Both the position numbers and the translations under genes were made by a program. 64,000 nucleotides of DNA from Vanessa cardui (taxonomy: Eukaryota > Arthropoda > Insecta > Lepidoptera > Nymphalidae): contig NC_061127.1 in NCBI RefSeq assembly GCF_905220365.1, positions 4,464,001-4,528,000 on the forward strand, given 5' to 3'. The notes beneath the pieces were generated by a model, which did no database searches, was not told the DNA's origin, and saw only the letters and a program-made list of their open reading frames with translations. Positions 44,925 to 55,599 of the stretch are shown here, one piece after another (positions within the stretch are counted from its first letter, which is position 1; each line of letters opens with the position of its first letter).

Positions 44925-45200
44925 ATCCGTTTGACTTGGCAGCTTGCATTTAAGCCAAGCACGTTTGGCAGTCGCTGACAAGAGGCAGCATTAAGTTGAT
45001 ACCCTCCTTTGTGCTCTAGGCCTTATGATACTCCACTACGCCTAATGAAATGAGGAGATTTCCAGAGATGAGATTGCCTTAATATCGCGAGTTTCATAGA
45101 GTTTTGGAGATAACGAGCCAACAGTACCGCCATGATGGATGACCGGCTCCGTGTAGTGGACCACTATAAAAATATTGCCCGGGATTTTCCATCTTAATGT
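44925..45200. promoter_or_regulatory. Compositionally distinct, possibly conserved non-coding block
   Basis: A run of balanced-composition, non-repetitive sequence, including GACTTGGCAGCTTGCATTTA, AGCCAAGCACGTTTGGCAGT and CGCTGACAAGAGGCAGCATT, sits in AT-rich DNA and is stop-rich in all frames. TTGGCA and GCCAAG half-sites resemble NF1-type motifs. Function is unknown. Confidence 0.2.
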
Positions 45201-45407
45201 CACGGAATAAGTTTTATATTTCCGTCGATTTTTATAAATATATATTTATTCGTTTGGTTGGTTTTTGTAGATGTTTGATAGTTTTGTTCGTTATAGATAT
45301 ACGATACGATGATACGGCATTTTCTCAGACTTGTTTTCAATAAATGAAATATCAGCAAAAACAAAACAAGATATTAAGTTTGTGATTAAATACTTTTTGT
45401 ATTAGTG

Positions 45408-45640
45408 TTATCTATATTTATATTATAAATGTGAAAGTAGCTCTGTCTGTCTAGGAAGGAATGAAGGAATGAAGGAAAACGCGAGGAAAACCTGCATGTG
45501 ACAAATTTCATAAAAAATCTGCCACATGTGTATTCCACCAACCGGCATTGGAACAGCGTGGTGGAATATGTTCCAAACCTTCTCCTTAAAGGCAGGCCTT
45601 TAGCCCAGCAGTGGGAATTTACAGGCTGTTGTTGTTGTTT
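45408..45640 (+). mobile_element. Repeat F head joined to truncated SINE A
   Basis: TATTATAAATGTGAAAGTAG and CTCTGTCTGTCTAGG (F) lead through GGAATGAAGGAATGAAGGAA into a 5'-truncated SINE A (GAGGAAAACCTGCATGTGAC to GCTGTTGTTGTTGTTTG), which also lacks about 10 bp in AAAGG-CAGGCC. Confidence 0.75.
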
Positions 45641-46152
45641 GTTATTATATACAAAACAGCTCGAATACGTATTGATTGAATACATTTAATATTGGTCATT
45701 TCGATACTAAATGTTGCCTCAATCTGAATTATTATTTTAATAGTACTGCTTGAGTTAGAGCTCGCATTTTTCTGTTAAGATCAACAACATTTATTTAATA
45801 ATTCATTTTCGATAAGCAGCCGATTACAGAAACAATTTCCATATTAACTTTGCGTCACACAAAACATTTTAATGTGTAAATTATTCAAGTAATAACTTCG
45901 GAAGGATCATCATTATGTAGGCAAAATGTAAATTTCAATCCTGAACTTTGACATTGGGTATTAACAGCATACGGTATCTGATGTGATGTTATACCTATGT
46001 TATAGTAAGTCTTGGAGGAGGCCTTTACTCTGTCGAGAGGTCCTTGATAATAGAACTTTGTTCTATTTAAAATTTTTTTTTTTGTTTTTGTTTTTGTAAA
46101 TATTATTTCATTTTAAGTTTTTTTTATTATTCTTATTTAATATTTTAATTTC

Positions 46153-46203
46153 TAATTTATGTAATTTTTATTATGTATTTCATAATAAAAATTACATAAA
46201 TTA
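46153..46203. repeat. 23-bp perfect hairpin, 5-base loop
   Basis: TAATTTATGTAATTTTTATT-ATG and its exact reverse complement flank TATTT. AT-only apart from two G/C pairs. Confidence 0.93.
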
Positions 46204-46321
46204 CAAACAACACTTTGTTTAATTAATATAACATAATTCTTGGTTAAGCAGTTTCTTTTTGGTTCCTCATTTTTATCGATGAATTTATAATAAAATAGAA
46301 CTATTTTTAATGAATATGAGA

Positions 46322-46545
46322 CAACATCACATACATTACTCTGATCCAAATGTAAGTAGCTAAAGCACTTGTGTTATGGAAAATCAAAAATAACGACGGT
46401 ACCACAAACACCCAGACCCAATACAACATAAAAAACCAATACTTGTCTACATCAACTCGGCCAGGAATTGAACCCGGGACTCGGAGTGGCGTATCCATGA
46501 AAACCGGTGTACACACCACTCGACCACGGAGGTCGTCAAAATTTG
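46322..46545 (-). mobile_element. SINE D, best-preserved copy
   Basis: On the - strand it has the head GACGACCTCCGTGGTCGAGT with A-box-like TGGTCGAGTGGTG and a near-canonical B box GGGTTCAATTCC (from GGAATTGAACCCGGG on +). The body ends CATTTGGATCAGAGTAATGT. The combination identifies it as a tRNA-derived SINE. Confidence 0.8.
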
Positions 46546-46934
46546 TTTTCGTATATAAAAATGAGACTTATATCATAATGAAGGTAGTACTTTAAGTAGT
46601 GACAGCATCAGTTGACTCTCTCGATTGAGACGCGAATCAAGTATTGTTCGCGGCAGTATTTGTTGCCAAAAACTGTCGTGATTGATATTATTGCCGATTA
46701 GATATCTGTTCTCTAATGTTTCATGCCATGAATGTGATATGAGGGTGATGATTAAACTGTATTTGGAATTTAATTTATGAAAATAAGAATAACAAACTTA
46801 ACGCTGTATCAGAGTCGAAGGAATATATATATATAACGCCTAAATATATAACAATATATAAACAAGGCTTACGGAGCACTATATGACAGAAACTCAGTAA
46901 TTTTTTTGACATGAGTGGATTTTTTTTGCCATAT

Positions 46935-47093
46935 GACTTTAAGAACTAAGATGTTATGTGCCTATAAATACACTGGCTCACTCTTCAAAGCGGAATACAA
47001 CACTACTGTGTATTGTTGTTCGGTGGTGGAATATTTGACGAGTGGGAAGTACCCATCCAGACAGGCTTGTACAAAGCCCTACAACAAAGTAAA
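46935..47093 (-). repeat. Repeat B, partial
   Basis: AGAACTAAGATGTTATGTGC to AAAGCCCTACAACAAAG, only the half nearest the start of B. Confidence 0.7.
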
Positions 47094-47123
47094 ATGTATT
47101 ATATAGTTGCATGAAAATGTTCT

Positions 47124-47402
47124 TTTTCTATAGAATAGGTTGGCGGACGAGCATATGGGCCACCTGATGGTAAGTGTTCGCCATCACCCATAGACAATGA
47201 CGCTGTAAGAAATATTAACTATTCCATACATCGTTAATGTGCCGACAACCTTGGGAACTAAGATGCTATGTCGCTTGTACACTGGCTCACTCATCCTTCA
47301 AACCGGAACACAACAATACTGTGTACTGTTATTTAGCGGTAGAATATTTGATGAGTGGGCGGTACCTACCCAGGCGGGCTTGCACAAAGCCCTACCACCA
47401 AG
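47124..47402 (-). repeat. Repeat B, full-length
   Basis: TTCTATAGAATAGGTTGGCG to GCACAAAGCCCTACCACCAA. It lies in tandem with the partial copy 30 bp upstream, same orientation. Confidence 0.85.
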
Positions 47403-47879
47403 AAATACTATAATAATAGAAGTGCTTACTGTGTAAGTATAATTACAATATTTGATATGACGATGAGTAACATTATTTTCTATTTAATCCTGAAACATGC
47501 ACCTGAGAACCAATTTCATTGATATACATTTTGTTTTTGTCATTTGTCACGATCTGTGCAAGATCATGTAATTTCAGTAGTTCGGGATGGCCAAAATAAT
47601 ATTATCGTTTTACAATGATGCTCCATTCTCTCTATCTTTTGTTAGAATGCCAGTATTAAATGCTATGCCATATAAAATAATATTAATTACAGTTTAACAA
47701 ATTATTGATCAATTAATAACAATAATAATTGCATATAATAAAGTAAATTGAATAGCCCCTGCTATATTCATAATATGCAATAATAATGTGATATAAATTA
47801 TGATATGGAATCAAATGTCATAACACCGTATTGAAGGCGAAGGTTTCTCTCGTAACAATCAGCCAATGATAAAAAAAAA

Positions 47880-48215
47880 CAAATAATACAATGATAGAAA
47901 AAGCATACTATTCGATACAAGATTTTGTAGATGATAAAAAAGCGTGGAGTTAATACCTGTTGACTTCCAAGCAGGATACATTAATTGAAATAATTGTATT
48001 TAATTAACATGACGCTGTATTTTTTAAATGTTAAAAAAGAGTAACTACTGAATTTCTTGCCGGTTCTTCTCGGTAGAATCTACTTTCCGAACCGGTGGTT
48101 CATTTTACAATTAAGTGAAGCTATTCACTTAATTGTAAAATGACGATTCAAAAGTGCTTATAAAAGCCTACTTGAATAAAGTTTATTTTGATTTTGATTT
48201 TGATTTTGAAATGAA
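47880..48215 (+). mobile_element. LINE L: ORF end and 3' UTR
   Basis: The frame NTMIEKAYYSIQDFVDDKKA-WS-stop (47888-47962) is the C-terminal end of the LINE protein; the same KAYYSI..F.DDKK motif appears in the - strand copy at 48534. The 3' UTR follows (ACTACTGAATTTCTTGCCGG, TTCTTCTCGGTAGAATCTAC) to TTTATTTTGATTTTGATTTT. A hairpin insertion interrupts it at 48101. Confidence 0.75.
48101..48142. repeat. 18-bp perfect hairpin inside LINE L
   Basis: CATTTTACAATTAAGTGA, AGCTAT, TCACTTAATTGTAAAATG. Other L copies (51880-51910, 54650-54675) have only the second arm. Confidence 0.95.
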
Positions 48216-48454
48216 TTGATAACCTGGTCCTCTTTGAAGTCAGTTAAAAACCGGTAGTATCGTTCTCACTGCGCGACACCTGTCTCCGTATCCTGTCAGT
48301 TGGGTGTGCGCTATCACTGCGTACGGATTACTTATCTGTAAGAAGTAATGACAATATTAATAATTATATCAGATCGATCGAGTTTTTTATAGATAAATGC
48401 CTTTCATTGAGGAGAATGAAAATGCATTAAATAATCACGGGTTAACAGTTCAGA

Positions 48455-48791
48455 TCAAATCAAATAAAAATAAACATTATTCAAGTAGGCTTTTACAAAC
48501 ACTTTTGAATCGTCATTTTACAATTAAGTGAAGCTACCACCGGTTCGGAAAGTAGATTTTACCGAGTAGAACGAAGAAGAGTTTTTTATCATCTATAAAA
48601 TGATGTATCGAATAATATGCCTTTTTTACCAATGTATTTTTTATAAACGATTTGAATTTACGAAAATGCAAAGTTAAAAATGTCTGCGGAATTTTATTAT
48701 AGAAACGGATACCTTGCCCCAAGAAGGATTTATTATATATAGTTACATGTATTAGTACTGTACTGATACTGATTTTATAATATTGATACAT
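48455..48791 (-). pseudogene. LINE L ORF C-terminus and 3' end, reverse copy
   Basis: On the - strand the frame contains SFLGQGIRFYNKIPQTFLTL, HFRKFKSFIKNTLVKKAYYS and IHHFIDDKKLF. This is the usual end of a jockey-type LINE polymerase (QGIRFYNKIP, a short helix, then KAYY). The 3' UTR follows to about 48455 with the TTTTGAT-like tail. It overlaps no other gene. The head-to-head arrangement with the + copy ending at 48215 puts two inverted LINE ends 240 bp apart. Confidence 0.75.
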
Positions 48792-49309
48792 ATGTCATAG
48801 TTGTTTTCTTTATTTTTATATTATAATTATTTTTATTTTATTTTAACTTTGCCATAAGTGATTTTCGATTACTACTTCGGTTAGCGACATCGTGACATAA
48901 TGATATGAAAAGACAAACCAATGACACTTAACACCAGGCAACGTAAATCTGAGCCATATTAATAGCCACAAATAAAACACCTATTAAATTTTAATAATTT
49001 AAGCTTTCGGTTCAAGTCAAGATGTTTTACATCGTTAGAATTTTATTATATTTTAGTATAAGTATTTTATGTCTTATAAATTACTTATTTATTATTACAA
49101 TGTAAAGTAATAAGTAAGTGTAATACTTCTTTGTTCAAAGAAAACAATTTTGCCGACCCTCAATATTTTTAATTAAATAATACTTACATTTTAGTATCGT
49201 AATAACTACAGTTGTAGGGAATTAAATATTTAACTTATATCATTATGTAAATCGCGATTGATTTGTTCATTGATTCATTCACCTTCACTTAATAAATAGT
49301 AGTTAGTAC

Positions 49310-49470
49310 TTGAATGGCAACACTATACTAAGATAGTTCCTTGCTCCTGTAATTTCACTGGCACACTCACCTATATACTGTGACACAGCAATATAGAGTT
49401 TCACTGTATAGTTGAATAACTAATGAGTGCATTGAATTTACCCGCTTGTTTACACAAAATCCATCAATGT
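49310..49470 (-). repeat. Old repeat B copy
   Basis: ATGGCAACACTATACTAAGA, GCTCCTGTAATTTCACTGGC, ACACTCACCTATATACTGTG and TGAATAACTAATGAGTGC follow B order at low identity. Confidence 0.45.
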
Positions 49471-49479
49471 GTTACATTG

Positions 49480-50140
49480 ATCAGTCGTATTATATTAAAT
49501 GAAACCAATGAAACCATTCATTAATAATATCAGACATTCATAGTTTTAACTGCATGCAGATCTCATAGAGCTCATTAAAACGACAGATTATATATAAGCT
49601 GTTGTTTAAAATAATAATTTCCATAAGTTTACAATTAAATTTAAATTTGGAATGTCTTATAATAAAATGTTACCTACAGTATTTAAATGATATTAAAATG
49701 AATGCTCTCTTAATAAAAATTAGTGTTCACTTAGTGATCAAAATTCGAAGATAATAATTTTTTAAATACTTAATATAGGATGGAATTCATGTTTCGAACA
49801 TATATATTTTTTTAAATATCGTTTATCGATAAAACTAAATAGCTACACAGCAAAAAAATATCGATTGACATACAAAGAAAAATAAAGGTCTATTTTTTTA
49901 TAAGTGTTACCGTAAGTACAAAAAAATAAGTTTTGATATATGGACTTCAGTAGTTACCTACTGTCTATTATTTCCTTCCAAACTATAGCATGCAAATATC
50001 GGTCGACAAAGGTTTACGACAAAACAGGAAACAAAGAAATTCTTATAGCTGAAATATGGCGCTCAGCAACGCGAGACAAACGATAGCATTGACCTATAAA
50101 CCACACAAATAGTGGAGGATGAATAAAAAATAAATAGGCA
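49480..50140. other. No gene seen
   Basis: AT-rich, no repeats recognised. Confidence 0.35.
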
Positions 50141-50260
50141 TTTTAATCTGAGCGCATTATGCAAACAGGGCGGCATAAAACATGAATTGTGCCCGATCAT
50201 CACGCCGAGCCACCGATGATTTTAGAGTCAGTACACGTTCATAGCCGCAAGCGATTTAGA
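50140..50260. promoter_or_regulatory. Possible conserved non-coding element with octamer
   Basis: ATTATGCAAACAGGGCGGCA then TAAAACATGAATTGTGCCCG is balanced in composition among AT-rich flanks and contains ATGCAAA, an octamer-type POU site. A methionine frame starts in it (50189-50434), but its second half is a low-complexity hydrophobic run, so I do not call a gene. Confidence 0.2.
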
Positions 50261-50439
50261 CTTCTCTTTTTTTGTCATATAATTAAAAAAAATGAAAAAT
50301 TAAAGCAATCCGTCATGAAAGTTATCGTCAGTATTCTAGTGTTGTTTTTTTTAATAGTTTTCTTAACAATGTTTTTTTTGTTCAAGAAAAATGAAGATGA
50401 ATCTTTAGCTAACAGAAGTCTATTTTTTATTTAGAGCTA

Positions 50440-51425
50440 AAGTCTTTTGTTATATTTTTAATTATTTCGATTTTGTTATACTTGGTCTTTAGCTCTTTGG
50501 CGACGTTCTTAAGAATTCTGATGATGATCTGTTAACAAAAGCGAGAACTGTAAATATTTATATAATTAGAGATCCTAGATTAGGGTAGTTACGTTTCTGA
50601 TTTATGACTTTGGGGGTGAAACTATGCTTATTAAATATATTCTTGTGTAGTACACTATGAATTGTTATCATAGTTTGAATGAAAACAAAACATAATAAGG
50701 TGACTTTCTTACATAGTTGCATAGTTTAAAAGATGCATGACATACACATAAAAAAAAAAAACAAATAAAAACTACGGAGCAGATATTTTATTTACCACTA
50801 ATTAATTCGTTCTGTAATAATTGATTTGAGGAGAAGATAATCCACTAAACAACATAACTAGTCGAAACCGTAAATGTTTAAATATTTAAAGCAAACCGTA
50901 GATGCGATAGAGATGAGTTCTGGTGTGGTATTTTACATAAATCAATAACCGTTTGATAGCATCGCGATATTGCGGAAGTACCGATTGTTCCCAACTCGCA
51001 GCTGGCAAGCGACGCTTAAATGTTTTTGATCGCTCTTGTATTGAAATGTTCGTGCTATTCCAATGGATTTCACATTTCTTGATATCGTTTTATTCCCATT
51101 TATAATGTACATATCGAAATTTATATTGTATTATCCATATTTGTAATCCGTTATACGGCAATTTGTATAAATTTGAATAAAAAATAAATAAATAAACAAT
51201 AACAGTAATATCATCGTTATTAATATTTATTTATTTGAAACACCATCGGTATATTCACAAAAACAATAAAAAATAACTTAAATTAATAATAAAAACTTAA
51301 ACTTGATAATATATACAAAAGATACGGCTTAAGGCATATGCATTTATCAATATTCTCTCTTTAAAAACACATACTTAATTTGATTTAAATTATAAAATCC
51401 TACACGAATTTTATAATTTCGTTTT
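50440..51425. other. No gene seen
   Basis: AT-rich intergenic DNA with no recognised elements. Confidence 0.35.
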
Positions 51426-51429
51426 AAAA

Positions 51430-51725
51430 CCTTACACCAAACAGCAAAACTTAGTATGGTGTGCTGGTTGGAAGGGTGAGTTAGCTACATAGGAGTAATC
51501 ATATTCCGTGTGAAAATCGTAGGTTCTAATCAAAACCACAGCACAAACCACTGAGGTATTTTGCCTAATTTGTAAATTTAATCGCCCTTAGTTGAAAAGG
51601 AAAACCAGGCTGTACTAGGTAAAATTCTACCACATGTGTATGCCTTGATCCATATTCGACCAGCATGGAATAAGTGCCATTGCGTCCCTTTAAGAGGTGA
51701 GTAATGTTTAAGCCCATAGTGAGAT
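51430..51725 (+). repeat. Repeat B scrap and old SINE A
   Basis: 51430-51490 has B pieces (CAGCAAAACTTAGTATGG, TTGGAAGGGTGAGTTAGC). 51495-51725 is a strongly diverged SINE A (AAACCACTGAGGTATTTTGC, TCTACCACATGTGTATGCCT). Confidence 0.45.
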
Positions 51726-51734
51726 ATTAAAGGG

Positions 51735-51963
51735 TATAATACCTGTTGACTTCCAGGCAGGATATATTAATTTAAATAATTGTATTAACTAACATGACTG
51801 TATTTTTTTTAAATGTTGAAAAAGAATAACTACTGACTTTCTCACCGGTTCTTCTCGGTAGAATCTACTTTCCGAACCGATGGTAGCTTCACTTAATTGT
51901 TAAATGACGATTCAAAAGTGCTTGTAAAATCCCATTTGAATAAAGTTTATTTTGATTTGATAT
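51735..51963 (+). repeat. LINE L 3' UTR
   Basis: ATAATACCTGTTGACTTCCA, ACCGGTTCTTCTCGGTAGAA, TGGTAGCTTCACTTAATTGT and TAAAGTTTATTTTGATTTGA. It gives the undisturbed form of the region that is palindromic at 48101. Confidence 0.75.
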
Positions 51964-52194
51964 ACTATTAACCGCTGTTTTTGCTTAAAGTAGAAATAAT
52001 TGCATATTAAGAAGCAAATTGAATCAACCATGCGTATATTTATTAATAGCTGTGATATTTTTGTTGTATCTATGACTACCGTGCTGTGACAAAATAGTGT
52101 CATCAACTTTATCCACGTGCTGATGGTATATAGCGGATACAGATCAAAAAGCAAATTCACTACATCGTTCAGTTTACATAAAATTTATGTAAAT

Positions 52195-52380
52195 ATAATT
52201 TATTCCGCTTCCTCCATCACCGTGCACGCACCTCAGCCCATCATTTATTCAGTTTCACGGTACTGCCTATTAGTTTAGCGTATATTCGCTATTTCGCCAC
52301 TGGCATTAAGATAATGACACCTCTGTTCATGATAATGAGATATAGAGCCAGCCTCTAACTGAATTAAATATCATATTAGC
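52195..52380. other. Unassigned balanced-composition patch
   Basis: CCGCTTCCTCCATCACCGTG and CACGCACCTCAGCCCATCAT stand out from AT-rich flanks; no frame or repeat match. Confidence 0.2.
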
Positions 52381-52766
52381 GTTTTGACTTGCTTTAATAT
52401 TGTCATCTATGCTATTGTTTCAGTTTAAACGCTATTCGCATACCTAAATCAAATTATATTGTATCTCTTATATCTATTATTTTATGTTTATCTATCTTAT
52501 CCAATGTATTATGTTTATCTTAAGTCGTAATATAGACATCGTCACAGTCTCTGTCACGGCTAAAAAGGGTATCATTGAAAATCAGCATTGGGTTTTTGAA
52601 TTTGAGTGGTACACCAATTAGAACACGATTGTAACATTTGTTTCTTTAATTTTTTTTATGCTCTTTATAACTGTTTTTTGTTCTGATTTAGAATATTAGG
52701 CGTGTATACTTTTGTTTCAATATTAAAAAATAGCTTCTCAAATAAAACATATAAAATATTTTTGAT

Positions 52767-52898
52767 TATAAGTTGGCGGACGAGCAAATGCGTCACTTGA
52801 TGGCAAATGGTCACTAACGTCAAAATAATTCCTTACATAATAATCAACGTGCCACCAATCGTGGGAGCTAAGCTGATATTCTTCTCGTGCCACTAGTT
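52767..52898 (-). repeat. Repeat B fragment next to tRNA gene
   Basis: AAGTTGGCGGACGAGCAAAT, ATTCCTTACATAATAATCAA, CGTGCCACCAATCGTGGGAG and TCTCGTGCCACTAGTTAC. It stops 32 bp before the tRNA 3' end. Confidence 0.65.
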
Positions 52899-52929
52899 AC
52901 TTTTTTTTCTATTTTAATAAAAAATAACT

Positions 52930-53001
52930 GTTTCCGCCCGGGATCGAACCGGGGGCCTTCTGCGTGTTAGGCAGATGTGATAACCGCTACACCACGGAAA
53001 C
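52930..53001 (-). tRNA. tRNA-Val (anticodon AAC)
   Basis: The 72-nt - strand sequence folds as a full cloverleaf. The acceptor stem pairs GTTTCCG with CGGAAAC, the anticodon stem pairs TCTGC with GCAGA around loop CTAACAC (anticodon AAC), and the T stem pairs CCCGG with CCGGG around TTCGATC. The internal promoters are intact (A box TGGTGTAGCGG, B box GGTTCGATCCC). There is no intron and no encoded CCA. A run of six T lies on the - strand about 5 bases past the 3' end (52919-52924 on +), a standard Pol III terminator. All stems are perfectly paired, so it looks functional, unlike the tRNA-like SINE heads elsewhere. Confidence 0.97.
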
Positions 53002-53009
53002 ATTGATTA

Positions 53010-54020
53010 ATAAGTCAAATTTAGTCAAAAGATATTTTTTCTAAATGATTACTACTTGTAGTATAATATAACTATATTATCTAGGTAATATAAATAATTG
53101 ATTTTATATTTTTATTTATATTGAACTGTTACAACAGATAACATTTTAGTAGTTTATTATTGAAAAACATATCTCAATACAATAAAATAAAAAGACAGAG
53201 ATAAAACTGTTTAGTACCTTCTCTCTCTATTTATCAACGCATTTTTTTTCCTTGATAGACATTAATCCAGGCCTATGTGTGGTGTGACCAATAAAAAAAA
53301 AAAATATGTTTGTTTTAAAAAAATATTTATTAAATATATTAATAATTATTATTATTGGGCGAACAGTGAACTCTATTTAATTTATACGCTCAACATTTTG
53401 AGTTCTGAGTTCTGTTCTTTTCGGAGTAGGAGACCATGATTTGTCAATAACCATACCTAAATTTGTAGATACAAATGTATCCATTTATCCTCATGATGTG
53501 CATGGCTGACGAACGCTAGCTTAACTATGATCGATATTCAGAAACTTAGCGTGGGAACTTCCGAGATCTCAAAATGTCTAAAGGAAAAGTTTATGTTTTA
53601 GGAACAAATCCATTACTAGTTCTTTAATACATCGAAATATTGTTTTTTTTTTCATGTAAGATAAAAAGTTGCGAGGCTCATACAAGGAAGGAACGCGATT
53701 ACAGATTATTTTAAAATTTATTATTTACCGATTATTTCATTACTATCAATGTGGATTTAAATTATGCGCCATTTTATTTTACTTCCAATTTCTGGGGCAC
53801 TTATTATTGCAACAGTGTACTTTCGTCAATTCTGCAAAAAACCTTCATTTATAAACAGTACATTTCCAAATTGTCTTTGTGTAAATTACCAGAACTTATT
53901 ATTTACATAAGAAGTAATTGTATTAAGGTTTTTATTATATATAAAAAAAAAATTAAGAACGTTGTTGTAGAAATCATGATCAAATGGTGTTAAGAACACT
54001 ATGGGCCTTTCAATGTTAAA
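53010..54020. other. No gene seen
   Basis: AT-rich. Overlapping frames at 53669 and 53751 have no motif. Confidence 0.35.
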
Positions 54021-54024
54021 TTGT

Positions 54025-54115
54025 AATTATCGTAATTCCGATCCCATAAATAAAAAAATAACCAGATTGTCATTATTGGAGACAATAAGACGTTGTATTA
54101 TAATTTTCATGATAA
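54025..54115 (+). repeat. Degraded relative of 58252-58345
   Basis: CGTAATTCCGATCCCATAAA, AAAAAAATAACCAGATTGTC and ATTATTGGAGACAATAAGAC align end to end with the segment at 58257 that has CGCAATTCCGATCCTCTGGG. Most differences are C-to-T and G-to-A. Confidence 0.5.
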
Positions 54116-54615
54116 TTTGAAAAGAAAGCAAACATTTTGAAATATCATTATAACTTTTTTGTAAATATACATATATTATATTTTTTATCTGAATGCATTT
54201 CAAAATAATGAATTCGTTTTAAAATCAATAAAGGGGCGAGAGCTATACTGTTTTCGATTCGATTCAGTTTTATTTTCATAATGCTACCAAATAAAACGAC
54301 AATACTGTATACTCGGAGCAGTTTAAAGTAGCAACTTCCATTGTTCGACTATAAATGCGACCGCGTAACCTTTACATTAAAACTGCATTCGAATTTCAAA
54401 ACCGACTCGAAGAATATACAACTAAACCCAGCCATCATAGTACTGTAATATGCTATTTGACAATGCGAAAAAGAAATTGACAATTATATTGTAATCAGTA
54501 TATATTATGAGTGTAAAAATAGTGAATAATCATTTTATTCAAAAATTCATAAATGATAATGCTTTTTTTAAAAGTTTGTCACGTGACACAAACGCTCGTG
54601 ATTGCTCGGGTTTGT

Positions 54616-54855
54616 GGTGACGTCACTTGCTAACTTGCTAGTGCGTGGTAGCTTCACTTAATTGTAAAATGACGATTCAAAAGTACATATAAAAGCCTAC
54701 TTGAAAAGAGTTTATTTTGATTTTGCTTGTTCACCTGGTGTGTCTACTGTAATACACAGTAGACACACCACCTTGCCTGTATTGTAATCTGTAGTACATA
54801 TAATCCATATGGATTATATGTACTACAGATTACAATACAGGCAAGTGACGTCACC
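54616..54855. repeat. Cluster of nested palindromes
   Basis: Three perfect inverted repeats. The outer arms GGTGACGTCACTTGC (54616-54630) and GCAAGTGACGTCACC (54841-54855) enclose a LINE L tail, a 14-bp hairpin (54737-54750 / 54756-54769, loop AATAC) and a 74-bp loopless palindrome (54772-54845). Confidence 0.93.
54646..54727 (+). repeat. LINE L 3' tail fragment
   Basis: TGGTAGCTTCACTTAATTGT to AGAGTTTATTTTGATTTTG. It lies between the outer arms of the palindrome cluster. Confidence 0.75.
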
Positions 54856-55333
54856 GACCCCATCGCAGCGCCAAATTGTCCATACGTTTTCGCGCACTAT
54901 TTAAATACGGATTTTTTGATTTGAGATCTTTCGGTAAATATGTACTAGAAATAAAAAAAAAAAACAACTTGTACGTGGTTTCTTAACTCCTACTAAATAA
55001 TATAAAATGGATTTTAAAAACCAGTCAAATAGCCTATTGTACAAAATGTCACGAATGCTTGCCTTCAATAAGAAATGGTACATTTTCGTCGTTTACGCGT
55101 TCCGACGAGTGCAAACAGAAAATTCCCCCGCCGTGTGACAATATGTTGAATAAATGATGTCCAAGCATGGCCCCGCATATATTACGTAGCTGATGTTAAC
55201 GATGAATACGTTTATAACTTTGATCTACAACGAGGTCGAGTGACTTAAAAATGTAACGCCCTTATTGTGTTGTTTTACTTATTGGAGTTTAATACTGGTT
55301 CCATTTTCAAATATATGTAGCTTACGGTATTTG

Positions 55334-55595
55334 AAGAGCCGAAATGGCCCAGTGGTTGGAACGCATGTATATTAACTGAAGCTTGCCGGTTTAAACCCAG
55401 GCAATCACCACTGAATTTTTATGTGCTTTATTTGTGTTTTTAATTATTCTCGAGTTCGATGATGAAAAAAAACATCATGATGTAACATAAATGTGTTGGA
55501 TGAAATTATTTCATATGTGTGGGTGGGTGCAGTGTGAACAAGTCCAAACCCTCACCGAAAAGTCAAGTTTTCCCTAAGCTGTGAGAAATTTAAAT
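55334..55595 (+). mobile_element. SINE A, old copy
   Basis: GAGCCGAAATGGCCCAGTGG has an intact A box, and the B region is GGTTTAAACCC. The body is strongly diverged and the tail is lost. Confidence 0.75.
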
Positions 55596-55599
55596 TTTA

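Noticed and set aside
50189..50434. 81-codon ORF with a hydrophobic segment resembling a membrane helix
   Set aside because: The hydrophobic run is encoded by T-rich low-complexity DNA, and no coding-type codon bias is visible.
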